Source: Aestuariivita sp. (GTDB lineage Bacteria; Pseudomonadota; Alphaproteobacteria; Rhodobacterales; Rhodobacteraceae). From it: a DNA stretch of 43,623 nucleotides. This document shows positions 36,001 through 43,623 of the stretch, piece by piece; position 1 is the stretch's first letter; the number at the start of each line of letters is the position of its first letter. The DNA is taken from the NCBI RefSeq assembly GCF_021404545.1, contig NZ_JAAWWD010000069.1, positions 1-43,623 on the forward strand. The letters are read 5' to 3'. The position numbers and the translations under genes are program-made. Under the pieces are notes generated by a model. It made no database searches and was not told where the DNA came from. It saw only the letters and a program-made list of their open reading frames with translations.

Positions 36001-39000
36001 GCCGCGCCACGCGGCGATGGTGGCGCCGGGCTCGGCCAGCACCTCTTCGAGGATCGTCTGCGTCAGCGCAGGCTCTTCGGGCGTGTCGTGCTTGCGGGCA
36101 AAAAGACCCTTGGGCGCCGGGCTCGGCGCCAGCTCGATATCGAGCGTCGCCATCGTCAGGCCCGGAAACTCGCGCGGGGCCACGCCGACGGGGCCTGCGA
36201 TCATCGCCTTTTCGGGATAGGGCAGCGCCTCTGCCGCGACCTGCGCGGCACCCGAGGTCAGCACAGTGATCTGTGCCGCCTCCGCCCCCGCATCGCCCAG
36301 CGCCTGTGTCAGATGCAGCAGGCTGTAAAATCCCTGCTGGATGTTGCGGTCGAAAAAGCTCGACCCGGGGCGGTGTGTCTCGTCGCGGGTGATCAGCCAG
36401 CCATGCACGATCCGGTCGGGCAGGGGGCCATCCTGGCCCAGCGCGTCGATCAGCGCGTCATAACCCGCGCGCCCCTCTTCGGGGGCGAGGGTAATGCGGT
36501 CGTCGGGCAATTGGGCAAAGCTGTCGCCCGCGCGCACAATGCGCAGGCGGTGACCTGCGGCCTCCAGCCGGTCGATGACCGGGGCCAGCACGCCCGCGTC
36601 ATCCTCGAAGATCAGCCAGTTGCCGGGCGCCGTGCCCAAACCAGTCGTCACATCCACATCGCAGGCCGCATAGCTGGGCCGCCAGACCGGGGCATAGCCC
36701 CAATCGGCCATCTCGGGCTGGCGCATCAGCGCCTGGGGCGCATCGGCGGCCACCTGTCCGGGTTCGATGAAATAGCGGCTGCGCTGGAAGGCATAGCCGG
36801 GCAGGGGCACGCGGCAGCGCCGCGCCTCGCCCCAGATCTGGGTCCAGTCGGCCTCCACCCCGCAGGCCCAGAGACGACCGATCACGGTCAGAAACCACAG
36901 ATCGTCGGCGACCGCCTGATCGGGATGGCGCAGTGTCGGCAGCACCTGCGCGGATTTCACGCCGGGCGCCATCTGCGCGAGCGAACTGAGCGCGCGGCCC
37001 GGGCCGACCTCCAGATAGACGCGGTTGGGCGCGTGCGACAGCGTCTCGATCCCGCGGGCAAAAAGCACCGTGTTGCGCAGCTGTTCGACCCAATAGTCGG
37101 GATCGGTGGCTTGCGCATCGGTGAGCGGCGCCCCGGTGCGGTTGGAGATGACGGGGATCTTGGGCGCCTGTAGGTCGAGGCGTTGCAGAAACGCCCGGAA
37201 CTCCGGCAGGATCGCATCGAGCATGCGCGAATGCGCCGCGATATCGATCTGCACCCGCTGGTGATCCACCCCGCGTCCGGTCAGATCCGCCGAAAGGCGA
37301 TCCAGCGCCGCCTGCGGCCCCGACACCGCGCACAGCCCCGGCGCATTCACGCTGGCGATATCCAGATCGGCCCCCAGAATCGGGCGCAGATCCTCCTCGG
37401 CCAGCGACACGCTGAGCATGCCGCCCCGCGGCACGGTGTCAAAGAGCCGCCCGCGCAGCAGCACCAGGTCAATGCAATCCTCAAACCGCATCACTCCGGC
37501 CAGACAGGCGGCCGTGTTCTCGCCCATGGAATGCCCGATAAGCGCGGCAGGCCGCACCCCCCAGCTGAGCCAGAGCTGCGCCAGCGCATATTCCACGATC
37601 ATGATCAGCGGCAATTGCGCGGAGGGCTTTTGCAAGGCCCGGGCCGCGGCCTCTGCCGCCTCGGGTGCGGGCATCCAGAGCGCGCGGATGTCATAGTCAA
37701 GCTGCGCTTGCAGGTGATCCAGGCCCCGGTCCATCCATTCGGCAAAGACCGGTTCGGTCTCGTAAAGATCCTGCGCCATGCCGGGATGCTGCGCGCCGCC
37801 GCCGGGGAACATGAAGACAACCTCGGGCGTGTCGCCCAAACGGTCATGGGTAAAGACGCGGTGTGGATCGCCGCCCTCCAGCAGGGTGGCGGCCTCGTCG
37901 TGGGTTTCGGCGACCACGATGCGGCGCTTGTCGAACCCGCGCCGACCGTTCTTCAAGGTATGGGCTACATCGGCGAGCGGTTGATCGGGATGCGCGCGCA
38001 GATGCGCGGCCAGAGCGGCGGTGTTGGCCTCAAGCGCGGCTTTGCTCCGCCCCGAGACGGCGATCACGTGAAAGGGCCAGTCGCTCTCCTCCGAAGGCGG
38101 GCTGACGGGCGCCTCCTCCAGAATGGCATGAGCGTTGGTGCCGCCCACGCCCAGCGCGTTCACGCCCGCGCGGCGCGGGCCTTTTGCCGAGGTCCAGTCG
38201 GTCAGCCGGTCGTTCACCAGAAAAGGGCTGGTGTCGAAATCAATCGCGGGGTTGGGCGCCTCGTATCCCAGTGAGGGCGGGATCTGCCCATGTTTTAGCG
38301 CCAGCGCGGTCTTGATCAGACCGGCCACGCCGGCGGCTGTATCCAGATGCCCGATATTGGTCTTGACCGAGCCCAGACGGCAATACCCCTCCTCATTGGT
38401 CTCGGCGCGATAGGCTTGCGTCAGGGCCGACACCTCGATCGGGTCGCCCAGATAGGTGCCGGTGCCGTGGCATTCGACATAATCGATTGTGTCGGCGGGT
38501 ACTTTGGCGGCATTCAGGGCTGCGCGCACGGCTGCGGCCTGCCCATCGACAGACGGCGCGAGATATCCCGCCTTGGCAGCACCATCGTTGTTGACCGCAC
38601 TGCCCTTGAGCACGGCATAGATGTGATCGCCATCGGCCACCGCGTCGCCCAGACGGCGCAGCACCACAGCCCCCGCGCCCGAGCCAAAGACCGTGCCTTG
38701 CGCCCGGTGATCGAAGGCATGGCAATGACCGTCGGGCGACAGGATCTCGTTTTCCTTATAGAGATAGCCGCGCCCCTGCGGCAGCTCGATGGTCACACCG
38801 CCCGCCAGCGCCATGTCGCAATCGCCCTCGCGCAGCGCGCGTGCCGCGTAATGCAGCGCCACCAGAGAGGTGGAACAGGCGGTCTGGATATTCACCGACG
38901 GCCCGTTCAGGTCGAACACATGGCTGACCCGGGTGCAGAGGAAATCCTTGTCATTGCCGGTATGGCGCAACAGGAACATGCCCACATCACGCACCAGATC

Positions 39001-39444
39001 GGGGTTCGAGCAGATGTTGAAATAGAAATAGCTGCCCATCCCGCAGCCTGCATACACACCGATATCGCCACTGAACTCTTCGGGGACGTGGCCTGCATTT
39101 TCCATCGCCTGCCAGCAGATCTCCAGAAACTTGCGGTGCTGCGGATCCAGGATCGCGGCCTCTTTCGGTGAAAACCCGAAAAACTCCGCATCGAACATGT
39201 CGAACCCGTCCATCGGCGCGGAGGAGGGGACATAGTTGGGTCTGGAGACCAGATCCGCGCGCTCGCCGGCAGCCAAGAGCGCCTCTTCGTCCAGCACCTT
39301 GATGGATTCGACACCGTCTCGCAGATTGCGCCAGAATGCCAGCGCGTCCTCGGCGCCGGGCACATGGGCGGCAAGGCCGACGATGGCGATGTCATCATCC
39401 TGGACGGAAAGACGATCTGTGTGAGGCATGGCGGATCCGTTCAT
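33013..39444 (-). CDS. Type I polyketide synthase, KS-AT-KR-DH-ACP-TE
   Basis: A 2143-residue single-module PKS. KS (about 18-445): Cys190 in QTACSTS, His326 in ECHGTGT, His366 in NIGHLD. AT (about 542-835): Ser639 in GHSMGE, with AAHS at 736-739 in the substrate-specificity position. KR (about 1172-1375): TGGFGGIG, Ser1322, Tyr1335, Asn1339, and IDD at 1278-1280 suggesting B-type stereochemistry. DH (about 1395-1670): His1417 and Asp1589. ACP: Ser1803 in LGGHSL. TE (about 1864-2130): Ser1949 in GFSGG, Asp1976, His2107. KR precedes DH, the reverse of the usual order. No ER. All active-site residues are present. First gene of the operon; ATG 39429 is an alternative start. Confidence 0.95.
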   Translation of the reverse strand: MNGSAMPHTDRLSVQDDDIAIVGLAAHVPGAEDALAFWRNLRDGVESIKVLDEEALLAAGERADLVSRPNYVPSSAPMDGFDMFDAEFFGFSPKEAAILDPQHRKFLEICWQAMENAGHVPEEFSGDIGVYAGCGMGSYFYFNICSNPDLVRDVGMFLLRHTGNDKDFLCTRVSHVFDLNGPSVNIQTACSTSLVALHYAARALREGDCDMALAGGVTIELPQGRGYLYKENEILSPDGHCHAFDHRAQGTVFGSGAGAVVLRRLGDAVADGDHIYAVLKGSAVNNDGAAKAGYLAPSVDGQAAAVRAALNAAKVPADTIDYVECHGTGTYLGDPIEVSALTQAYRAETNEEGYCRLGSVKTNIGHLDTAAGVAGLIKTALALKHGQIPPSLGYEAPNPAIDFDTSPFLVNDRLTDWTSAKGPRRAGVNALGVGGTNAHAILEEAPVSPPSEESDWPFHVIAVSGRSKAALEANTAALAAHLRAHPDQPLADVAHTLKNGRRGFDKRRIVVAETHDEAATLLEGGDPHRVFTHDRLGDTPEVVFMFPGGGAQHPGMAQDLYETEPVFAEWMDRGLDHLQAQLDYDIRALWMPAPEAAEAAARALQKPSAQLPLIMIVEYALAQLWLSWGVRPAALIGHSMGENTAACLAGVMRFEDCIDLVLLRGRLFDTVPRGGMLSVSLAEEDLRPILGADLDIASVNAPGLCAVSGPQAALDRLSADLTGRGVDHQRVQIDIAAHSRMLDAILPEFRAFLQRLDLQAPKIPVISNRTGAPLTDAQATDPDYWVEQLRNTVLFARGIETLSHAPNRVYLEVGPGRALSSLAQMAPGVKSAQVLPTLRHPDQAVADDLWFLTVIGRLWACGVEADWTQIWGEARRCRVPLPGYAFQRSRYFIEPGQVAADAPQALMRQPEMADWGYAPVWRPSYAACDVDVTTGLGTAPGNWLIFEDDAGVLAPVIDRLEAAGHRLRIVRAGDSFAQLPDDRITLAPEEGRAGYDALIDALGQDGPLPDRIVHGWLITRDETHRPGSSFFDRNIQQGFYSLLHLTQALGDAGAEAAQITVLTSGAAQVAAEALPYPEKAMIAGPVGVAPREFPGLTMATLDIELAPSPAPKGLFARKHDTPEEPALTQTILEEVLAEPGATIAAWRGGKRYQQRYAPAALTETTRPAFRDGGTYLITGGFGGIGQALATELLGAHNANVVLLGRHDLPPRDQWEARAKGNGPTARRIRALQALDAHGGQVTAMAADVANIDQMRRVRSQIEALYGPVTGVLHAAGHIDDAPILTKEVADIEAVFAPKLHGLKVLEEVFPDGTLEMLVLFSSSSTATRPAGQVDYVAANAWLNAAAQARKGGKTRVFAINWGVWAEVGMAADAMARRTGGPVEVARSLISGPLLQEADGAHGLHTSLADSHWIFDEHRTKSGQALLPGTGFIELAAEAARETGHAMPFEIADLYFFRPVEAQDQPREITVSVDRDGPATLLEIRSDAQLGGRRGTQLNAQATLMPVPKATPVAHIDPRAIAKRCTRTETGSGGHRLTSPQEAHLAFGPRWHVLQSTALGTGEGLARLTLPEAARGDLDQGYVLHPALMDLATGWAMGLIPGYTGGHLWVPLSYGRIRVHRTLPAEILSWARLVSGSSDTGQVRFDITLCDANGAVIVEIESFTMQRIEAADGFATAPLTEAEIRFEDSAATAPLSPEEERLMHNIAQGIRPEEGAEALRRALALGRADVVVSSLPLPALIDEAGRSMAATGEDSASFERPDLDSDFIAPRNDVEEALAGFWRKLLGLDQVGIADSFFDLGGHSLIAVRLFAMIKRAFDAEFPISLLFEAPTIADIATRIAEATGRSLDGDAPKTPVAKPDTPGFVHLVPLQKGDGGTPLFIVAGMFGNVLNLRQLAVQIGRDRPVFGLQARGLIGSDAPHETIAEAAADYIAEMRQVQPQGPYILSGFSGGGITAYEIAQQLEAEGETVSLLAMLDTPLPVRPYLTRQDKALIKLQEFRRKGLGYLGEWATNRVAWEIARRREAEGAEPEGSEFNNDKIEMAFRAAVAAYELRGWDGNLVLFRPPLDLHWKVSGGQYVSAAREYVLPDNDWTRFVPNTRVIEVPGDHDSMVLAPNVRVLAARLAAEIAAAEAARPASRMSAAE

Positions 39445-39727
39445 TTGACCAGTTCGGTCCCGTGACCCCCGAAGGGATCACAGGGCCAAAGGTTACTCAT
39501 ACATATCAACCACCACCGGCGATGGTCATAGCTCAGCAGCGCCCCAACTTCATGATCAGATCGGACCCTTTTTAAGGCATTTTTGTGACATGTTGCCAAA
39601 AACCGAACAATACCGGGTCTTACGCCTAGGACTGTAGTGTAATCAGAACCATTGCGACAGGCTCGCGGGCGGATTACCGCCGGAAAACGGGCCGGAATGG
39701 GGCGTCTTTGGGTCCATCCGCTTGGCA
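39445..39727 (-). promoter_or_regulatory. Control region of the PKS operon
   Basis: A 283-base gap between the polymerase gene and the PKS gene, both on the minus strand. On the minus strand an AT-rich segment around 39565-39610 includes TTTTTGGCAACATGTCACAA and CCTTAAAAAGG. This is the likely promoter of the seven-gene operon. No -10/-35 pair can be called with confidence and no gene is seen. Confidence 0.4.
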
Positions 39728-41182
39728 TCACAGCACCGTGCGTCGATCAGGCTTGTGCCTGCGGTTGATGGCCGGCCCTTCTGGGAAAGGGCGCTTCTTG
39801 CCGGGCCGCTCGGGCGCGAACCGTTCGGCATAGCCCAGAATGGCGCCCACCAGCAGCCAGGTCATCGGCACCAGCGTGTCGTTCAGCAGCATGTCCATCA
39901 TTGTGATGCCCAGCATCAGGCAGAGCGGCGCGATCAGCGGCGACATCTGGACTGTCGGCAGCTTGCGCTTGTACCAGGCCACCAGAGCGATGGGCAGGGC
40001 CACAAGCCCCATCTGCGCGATATATCCCATCCAGCCGAAGGTGCCAAAGACGATGATCCAGCGCCCGTCGGGTATGGTGGCGATCTCTCCTGTATGGGGA
40101 TCCCGCTCAAGGTTGCGGCCCCAGCCGCCCCAGCCAAAGGCCGGTTTCTCGGCCGCGCGCGCCAACAGCTGTTCCTCATTCCAGAACCGGTATTCCAGGG
40201 ATTGAGCGCGGGCGGGGTCCAGTGCCTGGGCCTTGGCCAGGATCAGGTCCAGCGGCACGAGGCCAAGGCCCCGGAGCATCGGATAGATCACCGCGATCAG
40301 CGCACAGACGACCGCAACCCGGATCTGCCATGTCGCCGACCCAAACAGGATCAGCGGCAGCAGGAGCAGGGCATAAAGCTGTGACGCCTGGCTTTTGGAA
40401 AGGTAGAGAACCACCACCAGGTAAAAGGTCGCCAGCAGATAGCGCCAGCGATGTTTCGGTTCCGCCGCCCGCACGAGCGCCGCTCCGGCCGAGAGCGCCA
40501 TCACGAAAAAGAGCGCCAGCCACAGCGCATGCGGCATGAAGACAATCGGGCGAAACCCGCCCTCGCGCATCATCTGGAGGAAATTGTGCTGGAAAAAGCC
40601 ATAGACCCAGGTGTTGATCTGCGGGCTGAGCCGGATCTCGATCAAGGCGGGGATGGTATAGATCAGCCCCGCCAGCAGGATCGCAAACATCAGCTCGCGC
40701 AGGCCCTTGTCGGTCGACAGATATGCCCGCGCCAGAAAGAACGGAATCAGCATGATGATCTGCGAGGACAGGACAGACAAAGTGTCCAGGACCCGCAGCC
40801 CGGGCAATTGACCATAGCTGAATTCGATTGGCAGCGCATCGGTGCGCACCAGGAACTTGATCGGGTCGGAATTTGTCAGGACGGTGATCACCGTGCCCAG
40901 CAGGATCGCGGCAACCAGCAGCTTGGTGATGCCATGGCGCGGAATGAAGGACGGGCGCAACCCCAAGAACGCCACGATAATCAGCAGCACCGCGACATTG
41001 GGAATGGAAAACTTGTCCATGTCGGGGACCAGCGGCAGGTCGAACTCGGTAATCGGGGGCAGCAGCATATAGGCGCCGATGATCGACCAAATCAGCGCAC
41101 GCTCCAGACTGAGCCGCGCAAAGAACGCGACACAGACCGCCGGCCAGATCGCCAGCATCAGATATGCAAGTCCGTTGCCCAT
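39728..41182 (-). CDS. Wzy/O-antigen-ligase-like polysaccharide polymerase
   Basis: A 484-residue inner-membrane protein with about 11-12 hydrophobic helices, a central periplasmic loop (residues about 305-370, with FWNEEQLLARAAEKPAFGWGGWGRN) and a short basic C-terminal tail. The pattern GWGGWGRN after a helix resembles the Wzy_C/O-antigen ligase loop (usually GxGxG). It should polymerise undecaprenyl-linked repeat units in the periplasm, completing the Wzx/Wzy/Wzz set of this locus. It is upstream of the PKS on the same strand but separated from it by a 283-base control region. Confidence 0.82.
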   Translation of the reverse strand: MGNGLAYLMLAIWPAVCVAFFARLSLERALIWSIIGAYMLLPPITEFDLPLVPDMDKFSIPNVAVLLIIVAFLGLRPSFIPRHGITKLLVAAILLGTVITVLTNSDPIKFLVRTDALPIEFSYGQLPGLRVLDTLSVLSSQIIMLIPFFLARAYLSTDKGLRELMFAILLAGLIYTIPALIEIRLSPQINTWVYGFFQHNFLQMMREGGFRPIVFMPHALWLALFFVMALSAGAALVRAAEPKHRWRYLLATFYLVVVLYLSKSQASQLYALLLLPLILFGSATWQIRVAVVCALIAVIYPMLRGLGLVPLDLILAKAQALDPARAQSLEYRFWNEEQLLARAAEKPAFGWGGWGRNLERDPHTGEIATIPDGRWIIVFGTFGWMGYIAQMGLVALPIALVAWYKRKLPTVQMSPLIAPLCLMLGITMMDMLLNDTLVPMTWLLVGAILGYAERFAPERPGKKRPFPEGPAINRRHKPDRRTVL

Positions 41183-41422
41183 GGTTCGCGGGGCGCTCCC
41201 CGGTATCCTTTTCGTGTTCCGTCACGCCCGTCCGGTTAGGTCCGGGTGGTGGCGCCTGCCGTTTTTTGCCTCGCCAAGGAAGGTGGCAACAAAAGGCGGC
41301 GACATAATGGCACAGTTACAACGCTTTGCGCCATTCTTGACGTCATTTTGATGGCGGGCGCGGGCAAGACTGGCCTGAGCCCATCGCGGGCTCTAAGACA
41401 GGCGCAGCACGCAGGAGCAAGA

Positions 41423-42172
41423 ATGCAGTTCAGTTTCGGCACAGATGTGATCGGGGTCAATGTGCCCGATTGGCCCAGCCTAAGAGCCGAGGTGACCCGC
41501 CGGTTTCGCGCAGGCGAAGGGTTCGCGCTGGCTACGATCAATCTGGATCATCTGGTCAAGATGGCGGGCGATGCCGGTTTTGCGTCGATCTATGCCCAGC
41601 AGGATCTGATTGTCGCGGATGGACGGCCAATTGTATGGCTCTCGCGGTTGGCGGGCAGACCGGTCGGGCTGGTGCCAGGATCCGACAGTGTGATGCCGCT
41701 GGCCCAACTGGCAGCCCAGGAGGGTGTCGCGGTCGCGCTTGTGGGCAGCACAGAGGCCGCGTTGGCGGATGCCGCCGAGGCTCTGTGCCGCGCCGCGCCG
41801 GGCCTTCGGATTGTGATGCAGCGATCGCCCGCGTTCGGGTTCGATGCCCAGAGCCAGGAAGCGACGGCCATTCTGTCGGATCTTACGACCCGTGATGTCG
41901 GATTGTGTTTTCTGGCGCTGGGAGCACCCCGGCAGGAGGCGTTGGCCGCGCGCGGACGGGTGCTTGCACCCTCGGTCGGGTTTGCCTCGATCGGCGCGGG
42001 TCTGGATTTTCTGGGTGGCCATCAGCGCCGGGCGCCGCAGGCGATGCGGCGGTTGGGGCTGGAGTGGCTCTGGCGCGCATTGACCGATCCACTGCGGCTG
42101 GGCCCACGTTATGCGCGGTGTATCGCAATCCTGCCGGGGCAGGTCTGGGCCGCGTGGCGGTTGCGGCGCTGA
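41423..42172 (+). CDS. WecG/TagA/CpsF family glycosyltransferase (GT26)
   Basis: A 249-residue GT26 glycosyltransferase, the family of N-acetylmannosaminuronate and N-acetylmannosamine transferases that usually add the second sugar of a repeat unit. TINLDHLVKM, IVADGRPIVWLSRLAGRP, GSDSVMPLAQ and LGAPRQE are family segments. Start ATG 41423 is set by CAGGAG at 41412-41417 and the conserved MQFSFGTDVIGVNV N terminus; the frame opens 59 codons earlier, within the intergenic region shared with the divergent polymerase gene. The next gene is convergent and only three bases away. Confidence 0.9.
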   Translation: MQFSFGTDVIGVNVPDWPSLRAEVTRRFRAGEGFALATINLDHLVKMAGDAGFASIYAQQDLIVADGRPIVWLSRLAGRPVGLVPGSDSVMPLAQLAAQEGVAVALVGSTEAALADAAEALCRAAPGLRIVMQRSPAFGFDAQSQEATAILSDLTTRDVGLCFLALGAPRQEALAARGRVLAPSVGFASIGAGLDFLGGHQRRAPQAMRRLGLEWLWRALTDPLRLGPRYARCIAILPGQVWAAWRLRR

Positions 42173-42175
42173 GGC

Positions 42176-43171
42176 TCACTTGTATTCAATGATCCTCCCG
42201 TGCTGACCGCGCAGACGCTTTTGCCAATAGTCGACAACGCCAAACGCCTCGGCGAATTTGCCAAGCACCGAGAACAGCGCCTGCTCCCAGCCCGCGCGGG
42301 AAATCCGCTTTCTGGCGGCCAGCCGCAGTACCTGCGCCGGGTAGATCAGCAAAAGTACAAGCGCCCCGGGCCAGATCACGGCGCCCAGCAGCACCGCCAC
42401 CGGCAGAACCAGCCCCCAGATCAGCGCCCTGCGGGTTTCGGTGACCCAATGCCGTTCCGGCGGTGCCCCATGCAGCGCGGCGCCTTCGGCAAACGCATGG
42501 CCCGCCCGCCAGGCCCGACGCCACCATTGGGGGAACCGGGTCATCGCCGCATCATGCCAGGTCATTTCATGGTCCAGCCGGTAGACAACCCAACCGGCTT
42601 GCCGCAGTCGGACGCACAGTTCTGGCTCCTCTCCGGCGATCAGATCGTCGCGATACCCGCCCACCGCACGCAAGGCGCCAAGCCGCATCAACGCATCCCC
42701 ACCGCAGGCGCGCGCGGGACCGATGGGCGTGTCCCATTCGGCATCGCACAGCCGGTTATAGAGGCTGGCCTCGGGATGCCGCTCACGCCGGCGGCCGCAG
42801 ACAACCGCGGTCTGGGGGTTGTCCCTCAGATATCGGGATGCCGCCGCGATCCAGCCGCGCCGCAGCGCACAATCGCCATCGACCAATTGCACGAAATCGG
42901 TGGTGCCATCGAGGCGCGCAAGGCCCGCATTGCGCGCCCGGGCTGCCGTAAACGGTCGGGCTGGGTCCAGCTCCACCACCTCGGCGCCCAGGGCCCGAGC
43001 AGCCTCCACGCTGCCATCCTCTGATCCGGAATCGACATAGATCATGCGGCGCACATCATCCCTCATGCTTTCCAGACAGGCGATCAGCCGTGCTCCTTCG
43101 TTGCGTCCGATCACGACCGCATCAAGGGCCGGAGGGGCGGTCATCGGTGGATCTGTGGTTTCAGAACACAT
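42176..43171 (-). CDS. Glycosyltransferase family 2 with C-terminal membrane segment
   Basis: A 331-residue GT2 enzyme: AVVIGRNEGARLIACLESM, IYVDSGSEDGSVEAA, a metal-binding VDGDC in FVQLVDGDCALRRGW, and an acceptor-side GEEPELCVRLR. A hydrophobic stretch near the C terminus (about 255-285, GLVLPVAVLLGAVIWPGALV) should anchor it to the inner membrane. The start is uncertain: ATG 43171 gives the full frame, ATG 43144 removes nine residues, and neither has a clear ribosome-binding site. Upstream is AT-rich with TTAA-N8-TTAA. Last recognisable gene of the exopolysaccharide locus in this window. Confidence 0.88.
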   Translation of the reverse strand: MCSETTDPPMTAPPALDAVVIGRNEGARLIACLESMRDDVRRMIYVDSGSEDGSVEAARALGAEVVELDPARPFTAARARNAGLARLDGTTDFVQLVDGDCALRRGWIAAASRYLRDNPQTAVVCGRRRERHPEASLYNRLCDAEWDTPIGPARACGGDALMRLGALRAVGGYRDDLIAGEEPELCVRLRQAGWVVYRLDHEMTWHDAAMTRFPQWWRRAWRAGHAFAEGAALHGAPPERHWVTETRRALIWGLVLPVAVLLGAVIWPGALVLLLIYPAQVLRLAARKRISRAGWEQALFSVLGKFAEAFGVVDYWQKRLRGQHGRIIEYK

Positions 43172-43225
43172 GAGCTTTGGATCTTAAGAATTTGCTTAAA
43201 AACATAAAAATCATCTAGAGGTCAC

Positions 43226-43339
43226 TCATGACACCAAGAACTGCACCATGACGCGCGCCTGGGCTTGGGGAAATGGCCCTGGCTCCGGCACCTGGGTCAA
43301 CGCGGCCCGGATCCGGCGGTGGATGTCTAAATCGGTCAT
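43226..43339 (-). CDS. Possible 37-residue small ORF
   Basis: A short minus-strand frame, MTDLDIHRRIRAALTQVPEP and so on, in the 316-base gap before the IS element. I do not recognise it. The N terminus looks like plausible protein sequence, so it may be a truncated gene cut by rearrangement near the IS5-type insertion, or chance. Apart from this frame and the AT-rich promoter-like stretch at 43172-43220, nothing else is seen in the gap. Confidence 0.25.
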   Translation of the reverse strand: MTDLDIHRRIRAALTQVPEPGPFPQAQARVMVQFLVS

Positions 43340-43418
43340 GGAGCGCTTTCAGTCTCAGCGGTGTTTCGGCGCAGCCTAGCGCGCTCTGCGATCAATGCAA
43401 CGGGCAGGCGGCCTTCTA

Positions 43419-43623
43419 GGGTCTGTTGAGATTCAGGATTCCCTAACAGCTTAAGTTCTGATTCAAGCTCCCAAAAGGGAGGTCTGAATGGACACGAGCA
43501 GGTTTGTCATCCGAGATCATCAATGGGCGAAGATGGAGCCGCATTGCCTTGGGCTGAAGGCGCTCCGGGGGGCACCGGGAGGGGTGCCCGGGTTTTTTAT
43601 GGGGGGGGGTTTTGGGTTGGGGG
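43419..43623 (+). mobile_element. Left end of an IS5-family insertion sequence
   Basis: GGGTCTGTTGAGATTCAGGAT at about 43419-43439 looks like the terminal inverted repeat of an IS5-type element, followed 49 bases later by the start of its transposase. The element runs off the contig. An IS at a contig end is a common cause of assembly breaks. Confidence 0.65.
43488..43623 (+). pseudogene. IS5-family transposase, N-terminal fragment
   Basis: The frame starts MDTSRFVIRDHQWAKMEPHC, the familiar N terminus of IS5-family transposases in Rhodobacteraceae, with GGGAGG about nine bases upstream. After about 24 codons (LGLK) the sequence departs from the family and becomes a G-rich string (MGGGFGLG), almost certainly an assembly or base-calling artefact at the contig end. 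The gene is therefore only known to be partial here; whether the real copy is intact cannot be told. Confidence 0.65.

Noticed and set aside
34588-37173. 861-codon plus-strand open frame
   Set aside because: Antisense to the PKS gene; it exists because of high GC codon use on the other strand and has no family character.
43172-43200. CtrA-type site TTAA-N-TTAA before the last GT2 gene
   Set aside because: The spacer is eight bases rather than the seven of the CtrA consensus, and the region is AT-rich enough for chance.

Overview
This window looks like a chromosomal contig from a marine member of the Rhodobacteraceae (Roseobacter group). The evidence is high GC throughout, a DmdB-type 3-methylmercaptopropionyl-CoA ligase (a roseobacter hallmark), a hemP gene behind what looks like an iron-Rhodo-box, a usg gene, and family-typical intergenic repeats. 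Both contig ends run into homopolymer-rich sequence and look unreliable. The right end breaks inside an IS5-type transposase.

Layout. (1) 1-1.9 kb: accessory patch with an exported metallo-beta-lactamase-fold hydrolase and remnants of two IS3-family elements. (2) 1.9-16.1 kb: core genes. gyrA (-), usg, a radical SAM protein (-), the translationally coupled zwf-pgl-pgi set for glucose-6-phosphate metabolism plus a GFA-domain protein, a thioesterase (-), dmdB, hemP with its iron box and a possible leader ORF, a gamma-glutamyltransferase-like protein and a GST. (3) 16.1-43.2 kb: a large exopolysaccharide locus. (4) 43.4 kb to the end: partial IS element.

The exopolysaccharide locus has the parts of a Wzy-dependent pathway: an initiating undecaprenyl-phosphate sugar transferase, a BY-kinase-like protein without the Walker A lysine, a Wzz/PCP chain-length protein, a Wzx flippase, a Wzy-like polymerase and several glycosyltransferases (GT4, three GT2, one GT26). 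No outer-membrane exporter (Wza) is in view.

The most unusual part is a seven-gene minus-strand operon (39444 down to 23200) in the middle of this locus. Its order is a complete one-module type I PKS (KS-AT-KR-DH-ACP-TE), a GT2, a hybrid NRPS (formyltransferase, truncated condensation-like region, adenylation domain split by a luciferase-like monooxygenase, PCP), an Sfp-type phosphopantetheinyl transferase, an SGNH hydrolase, an exported GH-A-like protein and another GT2. Most junctions are 3-4 bp gaps or ATGA overlaps. The adenylation pocket reads close to the glycine code. I infer that the NRPS activates, and may formylate and oxidise, glycine; the PKS extends it once; and the TE releases or transfers a small amino-acyl group. 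Because the genes are co-transcribed with glycosyltransferases and polysaccharide-modifying enzymes, this acyl group may decorate the exopolysaccharide. That last step is inference.
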